Of a stretch of 64,000 bases of DNA, positions 54,106-62,584 are shown in pieces; within the stretch, counting starts at the first letter, position 1, and each line of letters begins with the position of its first letter. Both the position numbers and the translations under genes were made by a program. Below the pieces are notes generated by a model. It searched no databases. It had not been told where the DNA came from and saw only the letters and a list, made by a program, of their open reading frames with translations. The stretch comes from Tyzzerella sp963558545 (GTDB taxonomy: Bacteria > Bacillota > Clostridia > Lachnospirales > CAG-274). Location: positions 1 to 64,000 of the forward strand of contig NZ_CAUWHO010000009.1 of the NCBI RefSeq assembly GCF_963558545.1, read 5' to 3'.

Positions 54106-54816
54106 ATGACAAGCTTTAATTTAAAAATAATTGCATTAATAACAATGTTTATAGACCATATAGGAAGTGTTATATTTCCAAATCATTTTTATATCAGGTT
54201 TATAGGTAGGTTAGCTTTTCCTATATATGCCTTTTTAATATCCGAAGGGCTTAAAAATACTTCTAATATAAAAAATTATGTAAAAGACCTTTTTATACTT
54301 GCTTTAATATCTGAGCTATTTTACGACATATGCTTTAATACTAGTATAAATTTATTTTATAATACAAATACTGTTTACACTTTATTTTTGGCAAGTATAT
54401 CCATATATTTTTATAATAAAATAAATACTATTACAATAAAATACTTGTGTTTATTTTTAGGCATATCTTTATCATATATTTTTAAGACAGATTATGATAT
54501 ATTAGGTGTTTTGTTAATATACATTTTCTACTTTTCAAAAAATAAATATAACTATTTAACATATGGTATTATATGGGTTAATCTTAAATATTTAAACAAT
54601 ATATCTAGCATACTTTACTCAAAATTTAATACTAATATGTACCTATCAAATACATACATAACAAACTCTTTAGGGTTATACTTATTTACAATTATTCCAT
54701 TTTTTATTATATTTTATTATAATGGAAAAAAAGGTAAAAATATAAAATATCTTTTTTATCTTTTATATCCATTACATCTTTTTATACTTTGTATTATAAA
54801 ATTATTTATATTATAG
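54106..54816 (+). CDS. TraX-like membrane protein
   Basis: 236 residues with about seven hydrophobic spans. The N-terminus (LKIIALITMFIDHIGSVIFP, then RFIGRLAFPIYAFLISEG) is the TraX/acyltransferase-related signature. Named for the F-plasmid pilin acetylase, most chromosomal members are of unknown function and may acetylate a surface component. AGGGGG precedes the ATG by 4 bases. A YqxD-family gene follows 9 bases later. There is no conjugation gene nearby, so the plasmid association is only in the name. Confidence 0.85.
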   Translation: MTSFNLKIIALITMFIDHIGSVIFPNHFYIRFIGRLAFPIYAFLISEGLKNTSNIKNYVKDLFILALISELFYDICFNTSINLFYNTNTVYTLFLASISIYFYNKINTITIKYLCLFLGISLSYIFKTDYDILGVLLIYIFYFSKNKYNYLTYGIIWVNLKYLNNISSILYSKFNTNMYLSNTYITNSLGLYLFTIIPFFIIFYYNGKKGKNIKYLFYLLYPLHLFILCIIKLFIL

Positions 54817-54825
54817 GAGATTTTT

Positions 54826-55281
54826 ATGAAATTAATAATAGATGCAGATGGTTGCCCTGTAACAAATATAGCTATTAATATAGCTTTAAAAAACAATTTA
54901 AAAATAATGGTTGTATCCGATACATCACATATTTTTAATTTTGAAAATGACAATATTTCTTATATAATTGCAGATAAAGGATTAAATAGTGCCGATTTTT
55001 TAATATTAAATAAATGTATAAAAAATGATGTTATAATAACACAAGACTATTCTCTAGCTGCTATGTGTTTATCAAAAAGTTGCTTTGTTATTAATCAAAA
55101 TGGTTATGTTTATACAAACGATAATATAGATGAGCTTTTACTTAGAAGTCATATAGGTAAAAAATTGAGAAAAGCTGGCAAAAGTGATTTTAAAATAAAA
55201 AAACGCACTAAAAACCAAGATGAAAACTTTATTAAATCATTTCAAAATCTTTTAAAAAGTATAAAAAATAACACCTTATAA
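54826..55281 (+). CDS. YaiI/YqxD family (UPF0178) protein
   Basis: 151 residues. The start MKLIIDADGCPVTNIA, then IADKGLNSADFLI and IITQDYSLAAMCLSK, and the basic C-terminus match this PIN-like family, which has conserved aspartates for metal binding. A nuclease-like activity is suspected from the fold but not proven. GGAG precedes the ATG. It is the second gene of a pair with the TraX-like gene. Confidence 0.88.
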   Translation: MKLIIDADGCPVTNIAINIALKNNLKIMVVSDTSHIFNFENDNISYIIADKGLNSADFLILNKCIKNDVIITQDYSLAAMCLSKSCFVINQNGYVYTNDNIDELLLRSHIGKKLRKAGKSDFKIKKRTKNQDENFIKSFQNLLKSIKNNTL

Positions 55282-55301
55282 TATATAAAGTGTTATTTTT
55301 T
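55263..55301 (-). terminator. Hairpin between convergent YqxD and GH13 genes
   Basis: An 18-base stem (55263-55280 with 55284-55301) with a single C/T exception pairs fully, with a G-U wobble, in the minus-strand RNA. The A/T runs on both sides suit two-way termination. It overlaps the end of the YqxD gene and lies just before the end of the convergent glucosidase gene. Confidence 0.6.
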
Positions 55302-55304
55302 TTG

Positions 55305-56843
55305 TTATTTTTTTACTACTATAGTTTCAAAAGGTCTTAATAAATTATTTTTTGTATTTTCGTAATTTTTAAATAAAATATCATTTCCTAATGGTATTTC
55401 TATATTTTCATTTGTAAAATTAGCATATACTATAAAATCTTCTTTCTCCATAGAAATAATTTTACCATCTGTATTAAAAGTAGCTTTTTTTTCTATTTTT
55501 TCATAATTTTCTTTTCTAAATTTAATTATATTTTTATAATAGTTAAATACACTATCTTCGCTATTTATATCTTTTTTAACATTTATTTTATTATAATTAT
55601 CATTTACATCTATCCAAGGGGCTACATCTGAAAAACCAGCATTTTTAGTATCGTCCCATTGCATAGGTATCCTTGCATTATCTCTTGACACAAGCTTAAT
55701 AATTTCCATAATGCTATCTTCTGATAACCCTTTTTCTTTAAGCTCATTATATTTATTTAGTGTTTCTACATCTCTATATTTATCAATGCTATTAAAATAT
55801 GCATTAGTCATACCTATTTCTTCTCCCTGATAAATATATAAATTACCCTTTAATAACCCAAACAAAGTTATTAAAAGCTTAGCACTTTCTTTTCTATATT
55901 CATTATCATTAAGCCATAAAGAAATAAGCCTTGGCAAATCGTGATTGTTCATAACAATAGCCTCTATACCTGTGTACTCATTTTCCCATTTATTTATGCA
56001 ATCACAAAGCTTGTATAAATTAATTTTAGATTGGTTCCATTTATCTCCATATGTGTGTGTTAAACATTGGTGAGTAAAATGAAATGCTTGTGTAAGTCCA
56101 TCTTTATTACACATTTTGTAGCTTTCATCAATAGTAGAACACCAACATTCTCCTACTGTTAATATTTTATCTTTAAAAGTGTTATTGTTAAGCTCTTTTA
56201 GGTATTCATAAAATTTAGGTCCTTTTCCCGTTATCATTTTATCTGGCTCTTTACCTATTAAATCTATAACATCAAGCCTAAAACCTTCTACACCTTTTCC
56301 TATCCAATAATTAATCATTTCATATAAGTCTTTTCTAACATTTTCGTTTTCCCAGTTTAAATCTGGTTGTGTTTTATCAAAAAGCCTAAAATAGTACTTC
56401 CCTACTTCTTCACTATAAGCCCAAGCACTTCCACCAAACATAGAATTAATATCATTAGGCTCATCTCTCCAAATGTAGTAATCATAATATCTACTATCTT
56501 TCTGTAAAGCCTTTTTAAACCATATATGCTCACTAGATGTATGATTTAACACTAAATCCATCATAATTTTTATATTCCTCTTTTTAGCTTCTTTTATAAG
56601 CCTTTCGTAGTCTTCATTAGTACCAAAAAGTTCATCTATTTGCATATAATCTGATATATCATAACCATTATCATTTTGTGGAGATTTACAACAAGGGCTT
56701 AACCATATATAGTCTACACCCAAGTCTTGTATATAATCAAGTTTTTCTATTATACCATTTATATCTCCATATCCATTACCTGTTGTATCTTTAAAACTTT
56801 TTGGATAAATTTGATATATAACTTTATTTTCTAAATCTCTCAT
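55305..56843 (-). CDS. GH13 alpha-glucosidase
   Basis: 512 residues. The GH13 signature regions are present: IWLSPCCKSPQNDNGYDISD, DLVLNHTS, the nucleophile Asp in GFRLDVIDL, the acid/base Glu in TVGECW, and the transition-state Asp in NNHDLPR. The start (VIYQIYPKSFKDTTGNGYGD) is shared by oligo-1,6-glucosidases, dextran glucosidases and phosphotrehalases. Given the neighbours, an exo-acting alpha-1,6- or alpha-1,4-glucosidase on imported maltodextrins is most likely; trehalose 6-phosphate hydrolase is the main alternative. No signal peptide, so cytoplasmic. AAAGGTGA precedes the ATG. It is the last gene of the glucan operon, 18 bases after the debranching enzyme gene. Confidence 0.9.
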   Translation of the reverse strand: MRDLENKVIYQIYPKSFKDTTGNGYGDINGIIEKLDYIQDLGVDYIWLSPCCKSPQNDNGYDISDYMQIDELFGTNEDYERLIKEAKKRNIKIMMDLVLNHTSSEHIWFKKALQKDSRYYDYYIWRDEPNDINSMFGGSAWAYSEEVGKYYFRLFDKTQPDLNWENENVRKDLYEMINYWIGKGVEGFRLDVIDLIGKEPDKMITGKGPKFYEYLKELNNNTFKDKILTVGECWCSTIDESYKMCNKDGLTQAFHFTHQCLTHTYGDKWNQSKINLYKLCDCINKWENEYTGIEAIVMNNHDLPRLISLWLNDNEYRKESAKLLITLFGLLKGNLYIYQGEEIGMTNAYFNSIDKYRDVETLNKYNELKEKGLSEDSIMEIIKLVSRDNARIPMQWDDTKNAGFSDVAPWIDVNDNYNKINVKKDINSEDSVFNYYKNIIKFRKENYEKIEKKATFNTDGKIISMEKEDFIVYANFTNENIEIPLGNDILFKNYENTKNNLLRPFETIVVKK

Positions 56844-56861
56844 AAAATCACCTTTTATATC

Positions 56862-58799
56862 CTATAATTCATCATATATTTTTAGTATTTCAGAAACGCT
56901 CCAAGCCTGTGCAAAACACCCTCTACTTTCATTTGGTAAAAGACCGTCATATATTTCTGCAACTTGTCCAACGCAACCTTCTCTTAAAGCATCTTCAAAA
57001 AATGAAAGTTGCTTTTTAACTACTTCTTTAGCAGTATTACTATAATTATTTACTTTTAAATATGCTCTAAAGTATGACCCTAAAGGAAATGTCCAAACAG
57101 TACCTTGATGATAAGACATATCCCTTTTATAATGTTTTCCACTATATTCTGGAACAAACTGTACATCATCTGGAGATAAGCTTCTAAGACCATAAGGTGT
57201 ATATAGCTTATCAAATACCTTATCTACAACCATTTTAGCCTTTTCAGTATCTATTGGGGAAAATTCACAAGAAACAGCCCATATTTGATTACATCTTACT
57301 TGATAGTCATAATCCTCACCAGAAACTACATCTTTTAAGCAATTTTCTTTTTCGTTCCAAAACTTTTCATTAAAAGATTTTTTAACTTTTTCTGATAATT
57401 CTTCATATTTTTTAGTATCTTTATTTAATAATTTACCAAATTCATTAACTATTTTTAAAGAGCTATACCAAAAAGCATTTATTTCAACAGGTTTTCCGTG
57501 GCGTGGTGTTGGAAGCTCAGTGTCAAATCTAACATCCATCCACGTTAATTGGTTATAACCACTGCCTGCCTTTATCAAATAATCTGTATCCATTTTTATA
57601 TCATAGTCTGTACCATTCATATAGTTTTCTAAGACAGACACCATAGGCTCAAAAGCTTCTTCTATAAATTTTATATCTTTTGTAGCTTTATAGTAGGTAT
57701 ATACACCTTGTATAAATAATAAAGAAGCATCTACTGTATTATAAAGTGGGTCATTACCACCTTCTGGAAAAAGGTTAGGCATAATCCCATTTTTTAAATA
57801 TTTTATAAACGTTCTAAATATATCTTTAGCATCTTCATACCTTTTTGTAGTTATACAGCACCCCTCTAGTGCATACATTGTATCTCTGCCCCAATCTGCA
57901 AAAAAGGGATACCCTGCCATAATTGTTAAACTGTCCGTAGACTCTCTCCTACATATAAATTGGTCTGTTGCTCTAACCAATACTTTAGCAATATCATCTT
58001 CTAAGCCACACTTTTCTATTAAATCTTTTTGCCTTTTTATTTCATTATCAAAAATAGATTGTGTGTCCTTTTGCTCATTTGTTAAAGTAAACTGTAAATA
58101 AGCGATATTGTTATTATCAAAATCATAAATATAGCTTATACCTTTTGCAAATCTTCCAACAGATTCTCTACCATCTTTAGCATCATAGCTATAATAAATA
58201 TCATTTTCATACTGTATAGAATTAAAAATATTTATATCCCAACTGTTACAAATAACGTTCATATCAATATTGTTAGCACTAATTTTATTATTGTAAATAT
58301 TAAATGGTTGGTTATAGTCCATTATTTCCCCTTTATTACAAAATTGTAATGCTGGTGTAACCTCTAAGCTAACTTTTTTATTAAGATGATTTATTATTTC
58401 ATATTTTACACCTAAAGTATTTTCTCCATATGCTAACACAACAGATTTTATAATTTCTACTCCATCTACTATATAATGCCAAACTGGTAAATATTTTTGG
58501 CTAAAATTAACTAAGTATTTTTCTCCATCTTTATTTTTGGTATGTTGAACATATTCTTGAGATGTAAGCTCGTATTGTTTTCCATTAATTGTAACTATTT
58601 CTTCTAATTTTCCAATCAATGTATATCTAATATTAGGAGCAATTGTTGCTACAACAAATACCCCATTATCATTTCTTATAATAGAATTAATTATAGATAA
58701 TGTACTATATCCACCTAGACCATTTGTAAGTAGGTAGCAATTTTCTTGTGCTATTTTTTTATTTTTAAAATTATTTGACCCATAGCTAAATTTAATCAT
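56862..58799 (-). CDS. Amylo-alpha-1,6-glucosidase (glycogen debranching type, GH133)
   Basis: 645 residues. An N-terminal beta-rich domain (about 1-250, NCYLLTNGLGGYSTLS) and a C-terminal (alpha/alpha)6 barrel (about 270-640) with AGYPFFADWGRDTMYALEG, NLFPEGGNDPLYNTVDASL, WMDVRFDTELPTPRHGKPVE and SYHQGTVWTFPLG mark the GDE_C family. It hydrolyses alpha-1,6 branches in glycogen- or starch-like oligosaccharides in the cytoplasm. Its ATG overlaps the stop of the preceding gene (TAATG), so the two are coupled. Confidence 0.93.
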   Translation of the reverse strand: MIKFSYGSNNFKNKKIAQENCYLLTNGLGGYSTLSIINSIIRNDNGVFVVATIAPNIRYTLIGKLEEIVTINGKQYELTSQEYVQHTKNKDGEKYLVNFSQKYLPVWHYIVDGVEIIKSVVLAYGENTLGVKYEIINHLNKKVSLEVTPALQFCNKGEIMDYNQPFNIYNNKISANNIDMNVICNSWDINIFNSIQYENDIYYSYDAKDGRESVGRFAKGISYIYDFDNNNIAYLQFTLTNEQKDTQSIFDNEIKRQKDLIEKCGLEDDIAKVLVRATDQFICRRESTDSLTIMAGYPFFADWGRDTMYALEGCCITTKRYEDAKDIFRTFIKYLKNGIMPNLFPEGGNDPLYNTVDASLLFIQGVYTYYKATKDIKFIEEAFEPMVSVLENYMNGTDYDIKMDTDYLIKAGSGYNQLTWMDVRFDTELPTPRHGKPVEINAFWYSSLKIVNEFGKLLNKDTKKYEELSEKVKKSFNEKFWNEKENCLKDVVSGEDYDYQVRCNQIWAVSCEFSPIDTEKAKMVVDKVFDKLYTPYGLRSLSPDDVQFVPEYSGKHYKRDMSYHQGTVWTFPLGSYFRAYLKVNNYSNTAKEVVKKQLSFFEDALREGCVGQVAEIYDGLLPNESRGCFAQAWSVSEILKIYDEL

Positions 58800-60538
58800 T
58801 ATTTTTCTATCCTCTCTATTAAAACTCCTTTTGGTTGTAACGTACTTTCATTTAATAAATTAGAAAAAATAACCTCTTTGTAGTGCACTTTAACCTCTTT
58901 ATCACTAGCATTTATTGTAACTATTATTTTTTGCTTATCATCTTCTTTGCAATATTTTATAAGTCTAGTATTGTGGCTATCATTTATAAATTTTATATTG
59001 TTATTTTTAAATGCTTCTGTATTTTTTCTAAGGTCTATTAATTTCTTCATTTTTTCGATTTTTTCATCATATATACCCTGCTCTATTTTATCCCAAGGCA
59101 TACAAGCTCTACAATCTGGGTCGTGAGCACCCTCTAATACTATTTCTGTACCATAAAATATACAAGGGCTACCAACTAATGTAAATAATATAGCTAACTG
59201 TTGCCAAAATATATCTTCATCTTTTGTTCTATGTATTAACCTATCAGTATCGTGAGAATCTAAAAGATTAAATAAAACTTTGTTAGTTTGCTCCATATAC
59301 ACATTATAACATCTATTTACTTTATACATAAATTCAACATTTGTCATATTTTTATTATTCCAAAAAGATGTTATAGTTGTTTGTAATGGATAGTTCATAA
59401 CAGAGTCAAATTCATCTCCCCTAAGCCATTCTATTGCATCGTGCCATATTTCTCCTAATATGTACACATTAGGCTTAATACTTTTTACCCTTTTTCTTAT
59501 TTCTTTACATAAATAATGAGATATTTCATTAGCAACATCTAATCGCCAGCCATCTATATCAAATTCTTTTATCCAATATTCACAAATATCCAAAATATAG
59601 TCTACCACTTCTTGATTATTAGTATTTAATTTTGGCATATTAGATGTAAATGCAAAAGAATAAAAGCTTTTATCTTCTGTCCCTTTTTTATTTTCATCTA
59701 TTGGCCATTTATTAACCATAAACCAGTTAAAATATTTAGATTTTTCTCCATTTTTTAATACATCTTGCCAATAAGGAAACTCTTTACCACAATGGTTAAA
59801 TACCCCATCTAGCATTATTTTTATACCTTTATCGTGTGCTTTTTGTACAAGTTCTTTAAAAGTTTCTTTATCTCCAAATATTTCATCTATTTCATAATAA
59901 TCTATTGTATCATATTTATGGATAGAGCTTGCTTTAAATATAGGTGTTAAATATATACCGTTTATACCCAAATCTTTTAGATAATCTAATTTTTTTATAA
60001 TTCCTCTTAAATCTCCACCATATATATCTTCATTTTTTGGTTTTTTGCTTGCCCATTTTAATGTTCCTGTTGGATTTATACTACTATCTCCATTAAAAAA
60101 TCTATCTGGAAAAATTTGATACCATATGGTATTATTTACCCATTCTGGTATTTCTTTTACATCAGTAGGATTTAACCAAGGTTTAATAAAAGATTGCTCA
60201 TTATATTTTTTTTCTTCGTAAAAAAATCCATCTTCATAAAAATAAACTGTTTCGTCTTTAGAAACTAACTCAAAATAGTATTTAAGCCTTTTATATTCTG
60301 GTTTTACTTTTATTTTCCATACTATATGATAATCTAGTTCCACTTTTTCAGTTATTTCTACTTTTTGTCCACTCCATTTCCAGTCGCCACCTAATATACC
60401 TCCTAAAAATGGATCTCCGTGTATAATGCTAACTTTCTCTACATCATATCCCGTTTTTAAAGTTATTTGTATAGTATCTTTATCTAAAGGATAACAAAAG
60501 TTATCTGATGTTCTATGTATTATTGCTCCAAAATTCAT
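58799..60538 (-). CDS. GH13_20-type maltogenic amylase / neopullulanase-like enzyme
   Basis: 579 residues. A CBM34-like N-terminal domain (about 1-120) precedes the GH13 barrel: WYQIFPDRFFNG, DLRGIIKKLDYLKDLGI, DGVFNHCG, nucleophile GWRLDVANE, acid/base LGEIWH and the catalytic DSHDTDRL. The CBM34-GH13 layout is that of cyclomaltodextrinases and neopullulanases, which open short linear or cyclic maltodextrins. No signal peptide. I start at 60538 (AGAGGTG, 6 bases upstream). The tract 60539-60749 before it holds a hairpin and no gene. Confidence 0.92.
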   Translation of the reverse strand: MNFGAIIHRTSDNFCYPLDKDTIQITLKTGYDVEKVSIIHGDPFLGGILGGDWKWSGQKVEITEKVELDYHIVWKIKVKPEYKRLKYYFELVSKDETVYFYEDGFFYEEKKYNEQSFIKPWLNPTDVKEIPEWVNNTIWYQIFPDRFFNGDSSINPTGTLKWASKKPKNEDIYGGDLRGIIKKLDYLKDLGINGIYLTPIFKASSIHKYDTIDYYEIDEIFGDKETFKELVQKAHDKGIKIMLDGVFNHCGKEFPYWQDVLKNGEKSKYFNWFMVNKWPIDENKKGTEDKSFYSFAFTSNMPKLNTNNQEVVDYILDICEYWIKEFDIDGWRLDVANEISHYLCKEIRKRVKSIKPNVYILGEIWHDAIEWLRGDEFDSVMNYPLQTTITSFWNNKNMTNVEFMYKVNRCYNVYMEQTNKVLFNLLDSHDTDRLIHRTKDEDIFWQQLAILFTLVGSPCIFYGTEIVLEGAHDPDCRACMPWDKIEQGIYDEKIEKMKKLIDLRKNTEAFKNNNIKFINDSHNTRLIKYCKEDDKQKIIVTINASDKEVKVHYKEVIFSNLLNESTLQPKGVLIERIEK

Positions 60539-60563
60539 TATTACACCTCTTCTACATAAATTA

Positions 60564-60584
60564 AAGGGAGATAAAATCTCCCTT
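60564..60584 (-). terminator. Hairpin between transporter and glucan-enzyme genes
   Basis: AAGGGAGAT (60564-60572) and ATCTCCCTT (60576-60584) form a 9-bp stem with a three-base loop, about 20 bases before the ribosome site of the GH13_20 gene. The T-run after it is poor, so it may be a partial terminator or an RNA-processing point that lets transporter and enzyme genes be made in different amounts. Confidence 0.5.
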
Positions 60585-60749
60585 GAGTCTGTATACAAAG
60601 TCTACAATCTTTTAAAAGAAAAATTTTATCTTTTTAAGTAAACTATATAAAAATCCAATTTTAAAACAATGGCTAAAGCCCTTAAAAATCTTATTTTATA
60701 TAAATTTAAACAGAACTAAACCTTGCCATTTTTTGTATTATTTATTTTA

Positions 60750-61631
60750 CTATTCTTTAACCGAACCTACAACTATACCTGTTACAAAATACTTTTGCAT
60801 AAAAGGGTATATTAAAAGTAATGGTAATGTTGAAATTACTATTTTTGCCGAATCTAGTGTACGGCTAGAAATCTCTGCTAATTCTTTTAACTTTTCTGGG
60901 TCAGTTATTTTTGTAACATCAACGTTAAGCTGTTGTATATAAGTTTGTAAAGGATAGTTTGATGTTTTTGTTATGTAAACCAAAGCTGAAAAATAATCGT
61001 TCCAATGGCCTACAATAGTAAATAATATTACAGCTGCAAGTGTTGGCTTTACAACTGGTAAAAATACTTTTAATAATATTGTCCATTGAGATGCCCCGTC
61101 CATCATAGCTGCTTCTTCTAAAGATTTTGGTACACCTCTAAAAGCATTCATTAATAATATTACATTACCTATTGGAACTGCTCCTGGTAATATTAATGCC
61201 CATATAGTATTTGTTAAATTTAGCCCATTAACAACCATAAATGTAGGTATTAATCCACCTGAAAATAACATTGCAAATAATACCACTCTCATATAAAATT
61301 TTTGAGCATAAAACATTTTAGGGCTTTTAGACAATGGATAAGCAGTTAAAATTAATAATGTCATATTTATTGCTAATCCTAACACAACTCTTAAAACAGA
61401 AATCATAAAAGAACGCCAAAACTGTGTTTCCTCCATTATCTTAGCATATGAGCTAACATTAAAATTTTTAGGGATAATGCCCACAATATTAGCTGTTGCT
61501 GATGCATTATCACTAAATGATATTGCCACCATATTTAAAAGAGGTAAAAGGCAAGAAATAGTTAATAATATAAGTATAATCCAAATTATAGCATCTGCTA
61601 TTAAACCTGATAGTGTTCTTTTTTCTACCAC
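60750..61631 (-). CDS. Sugar ABC transporter permease, LplC/MalG type
   Basis: 293 residues with six membrane spans and the EAA loop EEAAMMDGASQWTILLKVFL that contacts the ATPase. The long insertion before the last span and the terminal KYFVTGIVVGSVKE are typical of the LplC branch, which imports oligosaccharides. The start is a GTG after AAAGGAGGG. It pairs with the permease gene 14 bases upstream. No ATPase gene is in the window; these systems usually share a common MsmK-type ATPase encoded elsewhere. Confidence 0.92.
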   Translation of the reverse strand: MVEKRTLSGLIADAIIWIILILLTISCLLPLLNMVAISFSDNASATANIVGIIPKNFNVSSYAKIMEETQFWRSFMISVLRVVLGLAINMTLLILTAYPLSKSPKMFYAQKFYMRVVLFAMLFSGGLIPTFMVVNGLNLTNTIWALILPGAVPIGNVILLMNAFRGVPKSLEEAAMMDGASQWTILLKVFLPVVKPTLAAVILFTIVGHWNDYFSALVYITKTSNYPLQTYIQQLNVDVTKITDPEKLKELAEISSRTLDSAKIVISTLPLLLIYPFMQKYFVTGIVVGSVKE

Positions 61632-61645
61632 CGTTATTCCCTCCT

Positions 61646-62569
61646 TTAAAATATTCTATAATCTGTAACTTTTTGCGCAAGCTTATTAGCAGATAATATT
61701 AATATTATACCTACAATAGAACGCATAAGTCCAACTGCTGTACCAAGACTATACTGTCTTTGTACCAAACCAACTCTATAAACATAAGTATCTATAATAT
61801 CCGATGTTTCCATAACAAGTGGGTTGTATAAGTTAAATATTTGGTCAAAACCTGCATTTAAAATATTAGGTAAGTTCATTATAGTTACAAGCATAATAGT
61901 TGGTAATATACCTGGTAATGTAATGTGTAAAACTCTTTTAAACCTATTTGCACCATCTATTGCTGCTGCCTCATAAAGTCCTGGGTCTATACCAGATAAT
62001 GATGCTAAATATATAATAGCTCCATACCCAAAGCCTTTCCAAACATCTGTTGCAACAAGCATTGGTCTAAACCAATCATTACTAGCTAAAAATAAAATTC
62101 TATCTAGTCCTAGTTTTTCTAAAAAATCATTTATAGGGCCATCATAAGCAAATACGTTTACAACAACTGTTGCTAATATAACCCAAGATAAAAAGTTAGG
62201 TAAATATACTATTGTTTGTATACTTTTTTTAGCCCATTTTATTCGCACTTCGTTTAAAAGAAGTGCAAATAAAATAGTTACTATTGTACCTACAACAATT
62301 TTCCAAAATGCTATTATTATAGTATTCATAAATATTTGTTTACTATCTGGCATTTGGAACATAAATTTAAAGTTTTGAAGACCTACCCATTGCGAACCTA
62401 AAATACCTTTTGCAGGCATATAATTTTGAAAAGCCATAACTATACCAAACATTGGTATAAAAGAGAATATTATAAGAAAAATCATACTAGGAGCAAGCAT
62501 TAAATTTAAGTCTATTTGGTCACGTTTGTTTCTTATGGTATTTTTTTTATGCTTTCTAGTTCTACTCAT
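61646..62569 (-). CDS. Sugar ABC transporter permease, LplB/UgpA type
   Basis: 307 residues. A basic N-terminus (SRTRKHKKNTIRNKRDQID) and six membrane spans with the EAA loop YEAAAIDGANRFKRVLHITLP identify an LplB-type permease, the partner of the one downstream. GGGAGG precedes the ATG by 8 bases. It lies 15 bases after the solute-binding protein gene. The substrate is inferred to be an alpha-glucan oligosaccharide from the enzymes further along the operon. Confidence 0.92.
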   Translation of the reverse strand: MSRTRKHKKNTIRNKRDQIDLNLMLAPSMIFLIIFSFIPMFGIVMAFQNYMPAKGILGSQWVGLQNFKFMFQMPDSKQIFMNTIIIAFWKIVVGTIVTILFALLLNEVRIKWAKKSIQTIVYLPNFLSWVILATVVVNVFAYDGPINDFLEKLGLDRILFLASNDWFRPMLVATDVWKGFGYGAIIYLASLSGIDPGLYEAAAIDGANRFKRVLHITLPGILPTIMLVTIMNLPNILNAGFDQIFNLYNPLVMETSDIIDTYVYRVGLVQRQYSLGTAVGLMRSIVGIILILSANKLAQKVTDYRIF

Positions 62570-62584
62570 ATATCGGCCTCCCTA

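Noticed and set aside
54106..54816. TraX-like gene as a sign of a conjugative element
   Set aside because: No relaxase, type IV secretion, integrase or attachment-site genes are nearby; chromosomal TraX-like proteins are widespread.
55305..56843. Trehalose-6-phosphate hydrolase as the firm call
   Set aside because: The N-terminus resembles TreC, but no trehalose PTS gene is adjacent and the operon context is alpha-glucan use, so a general GH13 glucosidase call is safer.
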